Positions 22,174 through 33,300 of a DNA stretch of 64,000 nucleotides are shown here, one piece after another. Source of the stretch: Spirodela intermedia (taxonomy: Eukaryota > Streptophyta > Magnoliopsida > Alismatales > Araceae); NCBI GenBank assembly GCA_902729315.2, contig LR746271.1, positions 4,484,001-4,548,000 on the forward strand, given 5' to 3'. How positions within the stretch are numbered: position 1 is the stretch's first letter; each line of letters opens with the position of its first letter. Below the pieces are notes generated by a model. That model worked only from the letters and a program-made list of their open reading frames with translations, searched no databases and was not told the origin of the DNA. The translations under genes were made by a program, and so were the position numbers.

Positions 22174-23115
22174 GCTGTCACCCGGCGGAACGGAAATCGA
22201 CGACTTTACGGCTCTCCGGCGGCTGTCACCCGACGGAGAGGAGCTGGATGGAGGTGAGGCACATGTTAGGGAGCTTCATCCTCAGGTCCGCACAGCAAGA
22301 GGAGGCTCTTCATTGCATCTGGTACGCTCTCAGGAGGTGGTGACTGGTCTCCCGGTGGATCGTCCTCTTCCCGATGACGGCTTGTTCGTCGATCAATCGG
22401 AGATGATTTACTCGATGAATTCGCAATCCTTTTATCGCGAATCGTTCAGCAATTTTAGTAGCAATGCTCTGCCAATCGTGTTGATGAGATTTTCGCCAAT
22501 GATCCAACGATTCTCGTTGCTTAATCCTTCACCGGCGATCTGCAGGAAACTCACGATAATCAGATAAAAATATATGAATTTTGACTCTGGGAGGATTCGA
22601 ACCCGTGGCGGTCGCCCGCCGCTGAGGAAGGTGTGATGTGGGTTTAATCCCACATCGGTTGTGCGCCAATTTTTCGGGCAAATATATAGTAATGTTAGCT
22701 TTGTGAGCAAAGTCCCTTCTCTCGCGTGTACGAGCACTACTTGCCCCACAGCCGGCTGGGCAGCGGTGACGTGCAAGGGGAAGTGGCGCACACGTGCCCC
22801 TATCGGTCCAAGCTAAGCCGCTCGAGCCCCAGCGCACGGCTACTCCCCGACTGCGCTTCCGACCCGCTTGTGGGCCCGGCTGGCCGGCAGGTCTCCCAAT
22901 TTTGCAATATTTTTATTTTTATTTCTTGTTCTTCATTTATCTCAAAAGTAAGATTGTAAAAATCATATAATATCACATAATTACCCAAAAATTCACGTTA
23001 ATCAACTGAAAACCACAAGTCATTCTTTAACACAAATATAAGTCTATTTATCATGAGTTAAGGCTAAAACTATATTATTTACTAATTATTAACTCATGAT
23101 AATGAAGACTTATCA
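22174..23115 (-). mobile_element. A-type LTR, 5' part of a split copy
   Basis: This continues the minus-strand LTR begun at 19,714 and ends at 23,115 with its 5' terminus (complement of TGATAAGTC). It holds the best conserved snRNA-type promoter on the plus strand and a TTCGAA box at 22,593-22,603. Confidence 0.82.
22647..22903 (+). promoter_or_regulatory. U6-like promoter and short RNA candidate, LTR antisense
   Basis: ATCCCACATCG at 22,647-22,657 fits the RTCCCACATCG upstream element exactly. TATATA starts at 22,683 after a 25-bp gap. A start is expected around 22,712. The stretch GACCCGCTTGTGGGC followed by more GC-rich sequence can fold back, and a T4 run follows at 22,900-22,903, giving about 190 nt. 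The arrangement matches the copies at 18,903 and 54,495. Confidence 0.45.
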
Positions 23116-24399
23116 GTATGTGATTGTCATTTTCCTTTGCAAGCAAATGAATTTCTTTTCTACTTTACTCAATTTATTAGGTTATCTTCCCCTCATTTCC
23201 CATTGTTTTTTTTTGCAGGAGTTTTCTCATATATGTCCTCACGTGATCAAAACTTGTTAAAGACAGTTGATGTGTATGATGCAACTGCAAATTTTCTCCG
23301 TGAGCTAGAGCTGGATGACAATACTCTCACCAAGGCAATCATCAGGGCCATTGGAGATGTGGATCCTTATCAGCTACCTGATGCCAAGGGTTACAGCAGG
23401 TGATAGTTTCTTCTACACACACTTGATGGAAGTCTTTAGTTTTCACCTATCTGGCTTCAAAGTCTCAAGATTGTTTAAACAAGAGGGGAAAGCATCTCAT
23501 AAGAGGCGAAACACAGAACCCTTTGCACTGCCGGTTATGAGTTATCAAGTGAGTAATAGGCTACATCATATGATTTAGATGGATGGAAAAGTATTGGATG
23601 ATAATCGTCTAGAAACCGAGCTGCTTAAACCATGTGATAAATCACATGAACAGCCAATCTCATAACTGGAGTTGTCCTCCCATCTTGAGAAACACAGAAC
23701 CCTTTGCCACTGCCAGTTATGAGTTCTCAAGTGACATAGTAGGCTACATCATATGATTCAGATGGACGGAAAAGTAATGGATGATAATCGCCCAAAAATT
23801 GAGCTGCTTAAACCATGTGATAAATCACATGAGCAGCCCATCTAGGTGTGGTTGTGATCTTCGGTTTTGTAGGTTGAAAATCTCATATTTCTACGCACGT
23901 GGACAGCAATTGTCATGGGAAGCAATGAGTATTAGTGCCATTATCTTCTCAAATCTTTCTATTGCATGCATCAAATGCATAACTTGTCTAATGATGATTA
24001 CATTATGCTTTGAGTTTTCAGTCTTATGAGGCACTTGCTGGGCATCACAGAGGAGGAGAGGCAGATTAGGCATGAAGAAATCTTGTCAACTAGGTAAGTT
24101 AGGCTCCAGCTAGGGAATGGCTTTGCCTTGGGAACTGGGATCTCACTAGATGTCTCACCTTGCAGCATGAAGCACTTTAGGGAGTTTGCAGATGCCATTG
24201 AGGTAGTGAAAGATAAAGGAGTTGTGGTAGCTGTGGCATCTATTGATGATGTGGCCAAGGCAAATGAGGAGAAGGGCAGGTTCTTTGAAGTCAAGAAAGT
24301 TTTGTGACCACAAGCATGACTCATGTTATGTTTCCCTCACTTGTTCTCTCTTTAATAGTAGAACTATAGCAACCTATTTAACCTTAAACATTGGCCTAT
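23116..24399 (+). pseudogene. PREP: PreP C-terminal exons, plus-strand copy
   Basis: This is an inverted duplicate of 16,505-17,789. It begins exactly at an intron donor (GTATGTGATTG), directly abutting an LTR end. Exons are 23,219-23,399 (GVFSYMSSRDQNLLK through DAKGYS), 24,022-24,093 (LMRHLLGITEEERQIRHEE) and 24,166-24,307 (MKHFREFADAIEVVKDKG to VKKVL, then TGA). Splice sites and frames are intact, but everything upstream is missing, including the catalytic domain. If transcribed from the neighbouring LTR it could yield only a C-terminal piece of the protease. The 3' UTR ends at 24,399 at the start of element #3. Confidence 0.88.
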
Positions 24400-25769
24400 T
24401 GATAAATCTTCATTATCATGAGTTAATAATTAATTAATAATAATATTTTAGCCTTAAATCATGATAAATAGACTTATATTTATGCTAAATTATGAAAAAT
24501 GATTTTTAGTTAGTTAATCTGAATTTTTGGTTAATTATGTGATTTTATATAAATTTATATAATTTTTATAATCATTTTTTTGAGATAAAGTAAGAAAAAT
24601 AAAAAAAAATAAAAAGGTAGAAAAATAAAGGAACTTACTGGCCAATTGGGCCCGCAAGTAAGTTAGAAACATAGTAGAGAAGAGTCGTGAATAAAGGCTC
24701 AAGTGGCTAAAGATAAACTAGTATAAGACACTTGTGTATCACTTTCCTTTTACATCACTAGTGACTAATTGGGTGTGGGGTAAAGAGTGGTTGTACATGT
24801 GAAAATGAGACACATTGATTACTAAATCTCGTATTACTATATATTCATTTTAAAATTCACTATATAATTGATGTAGGACTAAGTTGGTAGTCACGACTTC
24901 TCTAAAAAATTTATGATTTTTAATACCTAAATTACCTCAAATTTATTATAAGCATATACTTATATAATGTCACTTTATAACAATATTTGCATACTTATTT
25001 TACTTTCTTATATAAGTGGGTGACCAACAAGGGTTTGAATCTTACTAGGGTCAAAACTCATATTTTTATCTAGTTAAATCATAATTTTCTTACAAATTAT
25101 TGATAAAAGATTAAGTTATCAAAATTACTCAATCATTAGTGAAAATCTTATTAATAAAATTTATGGAGTATTGTTACTAAAATTTTTGAACGATTTTAGA
25201 TAAAAAGATCACAAATTCAATGAGTAAATTATCTATAATTGATCAACAAATAAGCCGTCATTGAGAAGAAGATGATTTGTTAGCAAATGAGTCGTCACCT
25301 CTTGAGAGCATACCAAATATTTAGAAGAGCCTCCTCTTGTTGTGTGGACTTCAAGATGCTCCCTAAAACATGTTGCACCTTTATCCAACTCATTTTCATT
25401 GAATGATAGCTGCTGGAGAGCTATAAAATCATCACTTTTTTGCTCCATTGGGTGACACCCATTAGAGATGATTCAATGACTCACTTCATTGATTTCTGGA
25501 TTTTGTAAGAAGATTAAGAAATTGTTCATGTTGTCCTTATCTAAGGAGAGCCTTTCAGACTATAAACATTGTACAACAATCCTTCGAAAGCTTAGGATTT
25601 CGATCCATTGTTGACATATCACTATTATGACATTAGAACCCTATTTTATCATTTTTAACTAATTTAACTTTTATTATCATTTTTTGAACTTTGAAAGAAG
25701 ATCTAGTGAATGCCTAGGTCATCTATGTACAAGGAGATTCTTTTGGGGCCATAGACATTGGTTGATGAT
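24400..25769 (+). mobile_element. 5' LTR of element #3, first part (B type)
   Basis: This plus-strand LTR starts TGATAAATC at 24,400, right after PreP 3' UTR, mirroring the junction at 16,504. It is interrupted by a solo LTR at 25,770 and continues at 27,359-27,874. It is close to the LTR of element #2 throughout. Confidence 0.85.
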
Positions 25770-27353
25770 TGACGTGACTCAGTCGTTGTATGTTAAATCA
25801 CACAAATATAAAATTTATAAAACTAGAAAATACGAATTTTTGGATATTTAGAAGTATTTCTAAATAAATATATCAATTATAATTCAATAAAAATTCCAAA
25901 AATAGCGGTAATTTTCCAGGTCGATCACAGGGATGTAATATAATATCTGGTAATTATTCAGAATTTTTCTCAATGAGTACGATTTTCTTACGAATTTTAT
26001 ACTAGGAAATAAAAAATAAATATATTTAAAATTCACAAAAAAAAGAAAATAAGGGTGCGGACGTCAGGATGACGTCAGCACCCAGCGAATGCGAATCAGG
26101 CGGAAATAGAGTTCCGCCTAGCGATTCTTACGTAGGCGATTACAGACGACTCAATTAATCAAATTAAGATCTGTAAAAGCCGGAAGAATCGTAATTGAAC
26201 GAAGTATAGTTTGGTAAATTAAAATCAACAAAGTATCACTAAATGAAGCGTAAATTAAATTGAAAGCATGAAAACAAAGTTCCGGCGTCGCGACGGCGAT
26301 GCGTCGGCGATGCACCGGAATCCTGAGCGTTCAAGAGGATCGTCGTGTAGTGTCCACGGCCTCGAAGGCTCTCCTTGGACAAAGACGACGTGGGCAATCT
26401 CTAGATCTTCTCGCGAAGTCTAGAGATCAATGAAGTGGGTCGTCGAATCGTCTCCGACGGCTGTCACCCGGCGGAGCGGAAAAACGGCGACTTTGCGGCT
26501 CTCCGGCGGCTGTCACCCAACGGAGAGGAGCTGGATGGAGGTGGGGCACGTGTCAGGGAGCTTCATCCTCAGGTCCGCGCAGCAAGAGGAGGCTCTTCAT
26601 CGCATCTGGTACGCTCTCAGGAGGTGGCGACTGGTCTCCTGGCGGATCGTCCTCTTCCCAACGACGGCTTGTTCATCGATCAATCGGAGATGATTTACTC
26701 GATAGATTCACGATCCTTTTATCGCAAATCGTTCAGCAATTTTAGTAGCAATGCTCCGCGAATCGCGTTGACGAGATTTTCGCCGATGATCCAGCGATTC
26801 TCGTTGCTTAATCCTTCATCGGTGATCTGTAGGAAAGTCGCGATAATCAGATAAAAATATATGAATTTTGACTCTGGGAGGATTCGAACCCGCGCCGGTC
26901 GCCCCACCTCTTTTGAGGAAGGTGTGGGTTTGGTCCCACATCGGTTGTACGCCGAGTTTTCGGGTGTACGACCACTCCTTGCCTCACAGCCGGCTGGCCA
27001 TCGGTCACGTGGAAGGGGAGTGGCGTACGCGTGCCTGTCGGTCCCCAAGCCAAGCCGCTCGAGCCCCTGCTCGCGGCTTACTCCCCGACTGTGCTTCCGA
27101 CCCGCTTGCGGGCACGGCTGGCCGCCGGGTCCCCCCATTTTTGCAATATTTTATTTTTATTTCTTGTTCTTCATTTATCTCAAAAGTAAGACTGTAAAAA
27201 TCGTATAAAATCACATAATTACCCAAAAATTCACGTTAATTAATTGAAAACCAAAAATCATTCTTTAACACAAATATAAGTCTATTTATCATGAGTTAAG
27301 GCTAAAACTATATTAATTACTAATTATTAACTCATGATAATGAAGACTTATCA
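25770..27353 (-). mobile_element. A-type solo LTR in LTR of element #3
   Basis: A 1,584-bp LTR, minus strand, with TG...CA ends and a perfect 5-bp target duplication ATGAT (25,765-25,769 and 27,354-27,358). Its antisense (plus) strand keeps GTCCCACATCG at about 26,934-26,944, but a small deletion has removed the TATA box seen in other copies. A GC-rich open frame of 139 codons at 26,435-26,854 lies on the antisense strand and recurs in shorter forms in sister LTRs. Confidence 0.92.
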
Positions 27354-27358
27354 ATGAT

Positions 27359-27874
27359 CCTCTTGAACATACAAAATTTCAGCAATTGTTATCGTGAGGT
27401 TGGAACTCAGCCTTCTCTACTTTAAACTTAATTTTCACTTAATTTAGCAATATTTTTTGTGATTTAAAGTTTTTAATATCTTCTTCATTCAATTATGATT
27501 CTTTTGGTTTTTCAAAAATCTTAATTTAACCTATTAAATCATTTGTGGTCGCTTATGTAAGAATTAATGGGTGGAACCTAATTTTCACCCAAATCGTATT
27601 ACACAAGGCACTAATGTCATCTTGACATCTGCACCCTTATTTCTCTTTTTAGTTAATTTTTAAATATATTTTTTGTCATTATTTACTCTAAAAATCATAA
27701 CTTACATCCCTATGCTCAACTCATAAATTTCTCACTATTTTTTAGAACCTTTTATTAAATTATAATTTATTTATTTATTTTTAAATATTTTTAAAAATTC
27801 AAAAATTAGTATTTTCTAGTTGTATAAATTTTAAATTTATGTGATTTATTATATAACAAAAGAAAAGTCACATC
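27359..27874 (+). mobile_element. 5' LTR of element #3, second part
   Basis: This is the remainder of the LTR begun at 24,400, ending ...GTCACATCA at 27,874. The solo LTR lies between the two parts. Confidence 0.85.
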
Positions 27875-28802
27875 AAATTTTGATGATATTGTTTGGGATG
27901 TATTATATAATATTTGGTATTTTTCTATTTTTCTCTTAGAGTATACCAAAAATATTTCACTCTTGTTTTTTTTTTCTTGTAGAAAAATTAAAAAAAAGAA
28001 AAAAGAGAATGAAAAGTAGCAAGGCAAGGATTGAAGCAGACTAAAGGAGGGCAATAGTTATTAAAAATAGTTCTCGAATTTATTAATTTTTTTATGTAAT
28101 AGAAGATCCTTACACCCAAGGTTAAAAACTTCTTTCACTATTTCATCTAAAACTAAAATTTTGAAAGAAAAAATAATTTTGATGGATTCTAAAGGAAGTT
28201 AGGTCAAATTGAGAACAACCTTATGGCCATGAAAAATCATTATATATGTAATTCATTTCAATAAACATCTACTATTAGACTCCCATTAGAACTCATAGTT
28301 AAATTCGAAATAAATTCAAAAATTTTCTAAATGCTCTCTAATTTTCATAGATTACCTTTAAAGGAATTTCCTCAACATTTAAAATATTTTCATATGGTTT
28401 GTGATTTAGTTAATCTATCTCAAGTTATACAAGAAACTATTAAGATGAAATTATTTTCTCATACACTTAGAGACAAGACTAGTTATTAGCTATTCGCATT
28501 AGAGAGGGAATTAACTAACTGAAAAGATATAAAATAGGTCTTTCTTCAAAAATTTATCTCTTAAAAAAAACTCAAAATATGAGAAAACATATATGGAAAA
28601 TTCAATATTATACCCAAATAGAAACTCAAAATATTAAATTTGTTTATGATGGATTATTAAAATAACATAAAATATAGTTGCTTCTATATGTGAAGTAGTT
28701 TTTATAAAGAAAATCCTTGGTGAGATTTATAGCCTTTATGAGAGTCTAAGTGAAAATTCTAGAGATCAAGCCTCTTTTGAGTTATATAATACAGATAAGA
28801 AA
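27875..28802 (+). mobile_element. Internal region of element #3, truncated
   Basis: Leader and gag-like remnant sequence follows the 5' LTR, with a degenerate primer-binding region at about 27,875-27,900. It aligns inverted with 13,690-14,614 of element #2 and shares that element's 75-bp deletion. At about 28,802 it breaks off into a foreign retrotransposon fragment on the other strand. Confidence 0.75.
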
Positions 28803-29310
28803 ATTCTAATGAAAATATTATAGCTAGCAACTCTTTTTCAATTGTGGTATAATGTAATTGAGCATTGAATATAGTTTTGTTAACATATGAAATTACTATG
28901 GATTTTGACTCTTTTCTTTGTCCTAGTAAAGCTCCCACTACATAATTTGATACATCGCATATTATTTAAAGGGGAAGAGACAAATTATGAGCTTATAAAA
29001 TGAGTGCCTCAATAAGTAATATTTGTATTTCAGAAAAAAACTCAAAACATTTCTCATCAAAATTAAAAGGCACATCTTTAGATAATAACATGGTGAGAGG
29101 TTTATGAATTTTTGAAAAATCTTGAATAAATTTTTTATAATAACCTGCATGATCCAAGAAAGAATTAATATATTTTACTAAATTCAGAGGTTTTATTTTA
29201 GATATAATATCAATTTTTACTCTATTCACATCTAAACCCTTTTTACTCACAATATGATCCAACACAACTCTCTCTCTAATTATAAAATATAATTTCTCCT
29301 TACTCAAAAC
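28803..29310 (-). pseudogene. Reverse transcriptase/RNase H fragment, minus strand
   Basis: The minus strand encodes the end of a Ty3/gypsy reverse transcriptase and the start of RNase H. Recognisable parts are VSKKGLDVNRVK, FLDHAGYYKKFIQDFSKIHK and PLTMLLSKDVPF, then after a frameshift CDVSNYVVGALLGQRKESKS and TTIEKELLA. The order and motifs are those of the Athila/Tat lineage. It lies head to head with a homologous plus-strand fragment at 29,318 onward. It is broken and non-functional. Confidence 0.8.
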
Positions 29311-29317
29311 TTTTTTT

Positions 29318-30384
29318 TTTTCTATTCATCATTAAAGACTTTGCTAAAATCTCCAAACCCCTTACTAATTTACTTTCTAAAGATGTCAATTTCATTTTTG
29401 ATGATAACGCTTAAACTACCTTTCTACAGATCAAGGAAGCTCTCATTCAAGTGCCTATTTTGTAGGCCCTTAATTGGAATCTTCCATTTGAACTCATGTG
29501 TGATGCTTCTGATTTTGTAGTTGAACTAGTTTTAGGTCAAAGGGTGGACAAGAAACATGCAGCCATCTATTATGCTAGTAATATCTTAGGAGATGCGAGG
29601 TCAATTATTCTACAACTGAAAAAGAATTGCTAGCAATTATCTTTGCTTTAGAAAAATTTCGTTCTTATTTATCAGGTAGTAAAATAGTTGTTTACTCTGA
29701 TCATTCTGCTTTGAAATTTTTACTTAGGAAGAAGGAAGCTAAACCTAGACTAATGAGATGGATTTTATTGCTATAAGAATTTGATTTAGAGATTAAAGAT
29801 AGACCTAGGCATGAGAATGTAGTAGCTGATCATTTATCTAGACTACATTTTGACTCACCCTTACTCATTTTAGATTGTTTTCCTGATGAACAGATCTTGG
29901 AGGTGCAGACTAGAAATTACCTTGGTATGCTCACATAGTAAATTACTTAGCTGCAGGTCACTTACCAAATGATTGGGACATTAATGATAGGAAAAAGTTA
30001 TTCAAAGAATTAAAGTATTATTTTTGGGAAGAACCTAAGTTATTTCATTTGGGAGTCAACCAAATCATTAGGAGATGTGCCCAATGAAGAACAATAGACG
30101 ATTTTAGAAGCATGTCACTCTTCTCCATATGGGGGGTTACTTCTCGTCTAAGGTCATAGCTGTCAAGATCTTGCAAGCTGGCTTTTATTGGCCAAGCTTG
30201 CATAGAGATTGTTGAGTTCTACAAAATTGTTTGAAGTACCAGGCTGCTGTGAACTTGCACAAGCAAGATCATATGCCTTTGCAGCCAATTATTGAGGTTG
30301 AGGTTTTTGATTTGTGGGGAATAGACTTCATGGGCCTTTTTCCACCTTCTGAGGGTTATGAGTACATTTTGATGGGAGTAGACT
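29318..30384 (+). pseudogene. RT end, RNase H and N-terminal integrase, broken
   Basis: Athila/Tat-type polyprotein sequence with a few stops and frameshifts: FAKISKPLTNLLSKDV (RT end), LPFELMCDASDFVV and VLGQRVDKKHAAIYYAS (RNase H), [33 protein letters not shown], then the integrase N-terminal region (HSSPYGGHFSSKVIAVKILQ) and FDLWGIDFMG, which carries the first catalytic aspartate. It continues into the open integrase frame at 30,385 after a one-base shift. Confidence 0.85.
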
Positions 30385-31218
30385 GTGTCTAGATGGGTAG
30401 AAGCTATCCCCACCAAATCAAATGACCATAAAGTAGTACTAAAGCTTATTTTGCAGAATATTATCAGTAGGTTTGGATGTCTAAAGGTGATCATTAATGA
30501 TGGGGGTACCCACTTCAATAATTTTCAATTTAGAAATTTACTCAAAAAGTATGGAGTTCATCATAAGATGACCACTCCCTACCATCCTCAAGCCAATGGA
30601 CAAGTAGAAAGTAATAGAGAGATTAAAAACATTTTGAAGAAAATTGTAAAGCCAGATGGTAAGGATTGGGCAAGTCGACTCTATGATGCTTTATGGGCTT
30701 ATAGGACTGCTTATAAAACGCCCTTAGGTATGTCACCATATAGAGTGCTTTATGAGAAAACTCATCACCTTCCTATTGAAATTGAACATAAGGCATATTG
30801 GGCTATTAAGAAACTTAACCTCTCTCTAGATGATGTAGGTAAGAGTCAACTTTTGCAGCTGCATGAACTTCAAGAACTTAAGAATGAAGCCTATAAAAAC
30901 TCCATCATCTATAAGGCCAAGATGAAGAATTTCCACAACAAGGCCTTGAGGAAAAGGAATTTGCATGAAAATCAGAAAGTGTGGCTTTATAACTCTCACT
31001 TGAAACTATTCCCTGGGAAATTAAAGTCCAGATGGAATTGCCCCTATGTTATCACTGAAATTTTTGATTCAGGTGCAGTTCTCATCATAGATCCAAAGAC
31101 AGGACATGCTTTCAAGGTCAATGGACAGCAGTTGAAGCCTTATCTTGAGGCAGAACCACCACTAGCAATTGTCTCCTTGATTTTTCAGGATATACCTAAG
31201 GATCATCCTCAGATTTAG
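30385..31218 (+). pseudogene. Integrase core and C-terminal domain, long open frame
   Basis: An uninterrupted 277-codon frame with no natural start; it is the downstream part of a pol polyprotein. Integrase inserts the cDNA of a retrotransposon into the host genome. IINDGGTHF carries the second catalytic aspartate and [16 protein letters not shown] the glutamate of the DDE triad. [19 protein letters not shown] and [11 protein letters not shown] at the end are typical of the Athila/Tat lineage. It is far less decayed than the integrase remnants in elements #1, #2 and #4, so it comes from a younger or different element. The upstream frameshifts make the complete polyprotein inactive. Confidence 0.88.
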
Positions 31219-32124
31219 ACTTTCTACCTTGCATTTCTATCTCACAACTTTTGAACTTAGCCCCTTGTCTTATTATTTAGATTTTGAAGTTTTCTTCCTC
31301 TTATTTGAATAATGTGAGCTGTTGTTGGCTTGCTTTGAATGCTCTCTTCGAATTGTTTGTGACTGATCAACTAGGGAGAAGTGAGGATAACTCCTAAAAT
31401 TTCAGCTTCAGACACATCAATATAAGATGATTAGTACCTACACAAATCGGTTTGCATTTTCAGTTTTCCATATTCGTTTATTCTCTGCATTAGGGACAAT
31501 GCACATAATAGTTGGGGGGGTGCTGTGAATGTGAATCTGAAAATATATCAATTCATGATGCATGCATATTTATTTCATTCTATATCTCGTGGCATGCATT
31601 CATCCTATTAATTTAAGCCCCATTTGAGAAACCTATCTCATCCTTGCTCTTAAAAGCATGAGGAACGAAGTTAGGCTCTTGTAGCAGATCAAAAGCATCT
31701 CTAAATGATATCAACCATGAATCTAGACACTTTTGATTAGTTTTTAAGTTACTAGGATATCTAGTAGGGTGAGGAACGGACATGAAAATCAAAGGGTAGA
31801 AGTACTATCATTGTGGAAAGGAGTGATGAGAGAATTGAGTGTAGCCATATCCCTGCTTGTTAGGTTGACCAGATCCTACTCATGTGTCTAGAATTGTCAT
31901 TAGGTGGAGTCTTCATTTGAGAGAAGAAGTGGTCGTCTCTTCAAGTCCCAAGCACAGAATTACTTTCCTTTGAGCCACCTAAAGCTACATTTGGAAACCA
32001 TGTGTACCAACTTCAAGTCACTAAGTACCAAATTTTCCCGTCCTCTATACCTATTATCCTTTATAAGAACTCATTTTTCATTTATTTCTCATGTTATAGT
32101 AATATTCTATTTACAACTAATAAA
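31219..32124 (+). mobile_element. 3' internal region of the integrase-bearing element
   Basis: This follows the integrase stop. It includes a purine-rich tract at about 31,512-31,522 (GTTGGGGGGGTG), like the region found downstream of pol in Athila-type elements. No envelope-like frame is recognisable, and no matching 3' LTR follows; the element is cut at about 32,124. Confidence 0.55.
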
Positions 32125-32512
32125 TAATTTTCTCTCGCATGTACGACCACTTCTTGTCTCATAGTTGACTAGCCACTAGTGACATGAAAAAAGAGTGGCA
32201 CACATGTGTCCCCATCGGTCTTAGTTACTTGAGCTTTTGCTCGTGGCTCTTTCCGACTTTACTTCCAACCTACTTGTGGGCCCAGTTGGTTGACATGTCT
32301 TTCCCTTTTATTATATTTTTATTTTAATTTCTTTTTTATCTAAAAAATAAAGCAATAAAAATTATATAAATTTGTAAAAAATCACATAATTAGTTAAAAA
32401 TTAATATTAATTAATTAAAAATTAATTTTCATCCTTTACTATAAATATAAATCTATTTATCATGAGTTAAGACTAAAACTATATTATTTACTAGTTATTA
32501 ACTCATGATAAT
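32125..32512 (-). mobile_element. LTR fragment, 5' portion
   Basis: This is the 5' portion of a minus-strand LTR resembling groups A and B. It includes the CATGTACGACCAC region and the terminal palindrome TTAACTCATGATAATGA. It lacks the last bases of the usual terminus and joins the GC-rich repeat region directly. Confidence 0.7.
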
Positions 32513-32529
32513 GAATAATTATTACTTAC

Positions 32530-32945
32530 TATTTTATGGTACTCAGTCACCACCACTCCCGTTCTCATCGCCCACCTCATTATCGTCGTATTGTCTCCTT
32601 GTCGTCCGCCCCATCATCGCCACTCCTTTTCTCGCCAGCCACCTCGTCGTCGTCTCATCTCCTTGTCATCTGCCCCATCACCGTCACTCCTTTTATCGCC
32701 AGCCACCCCGTCGTCGTCGTCCCGTCTCCTTGTCGTCCGCCGCATTACCGTCACTCCCCTTCTCGCCAGCCACCCTATCGCCGTCATCTCGCCTCCTCGC
32801 CGGCTGCCCCGTCACCGTCGTCCCACCTCCTCGTCTATCCCGTTGCCGTCGTCCCACCTCCTCGTCTATCCCGTTGCCGTCGTCCTGCCTCCTCGCCGTC
32901 TGCCCCGTTGCCGTCGTCCTGCCTCCTCGCTGTCCGCCCGTCGCC
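32530..32945 (+). repeat. GC-rich minisatellite
   Basis: Degenerate tandem units of roughly 27-57 bp are built from CGTCGTC, TCGCCAGCCACC, TCACTCCTTTT and CCGTTGCCGTCGTCC motifs, including two adjacent near-identical units at about 32,823-32,880. All three plus-strand frames are open for long stretches because of the biased composition. I treat it as a repeat, not as a coding exon. Confidence 0.75.
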
Positions 32946-33105
32946 ATCACTCCGGCTCCTTGCTGCCCACCTCATCGCTGTTGCAAACCCTCTTCTTTTC
33001 TCTCCTGCTGCCGCCACGAAACCCCATTTCCCTCTTTCTTGCTGACGCCCTCATTCCGCCACCTTTTTCTCCCTCACGACGAGAATGCCCCTCTCTCCCC
33101 CGCCG

Positions 33106-33300
33106 AAACCCTCTTCCTTCTCTCACCTGCCGTCGCCACGTACCCGCTCATTTTCTTTCTCTCTCTCTCCCACCGACGCCCTCTCTCTCTCTCTCCCCCC
33201 GCAGAAACCCTCTTTCTTCTCTCTCCCGCCATCGCCACGTACCGCCTCATTTCCTTTCTCTCTCTCTCTCTCTCTCTCCCGCCGACTCATTCCGCCTCTT
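33106..33300 (+). repeat. Two-copy 99-bp repeat with CT microsatellites
   Basis: AAACCCTCTT...CGCCACGTACC occurs at about 33,106 and again at about 33,205. Each copy is followed by a (CT)n tract. It joins the minisatellite upstream and gives a pyrimidine-rich plus strand over about 800 bp. Confidence 0.75.

Noticed and set aside
32530-32945. CRISPR-like regular repeats
   Set aside because: Units are degenerate, directly adjacent and without unique spacers, and the DNA is a plant nuclear genome.
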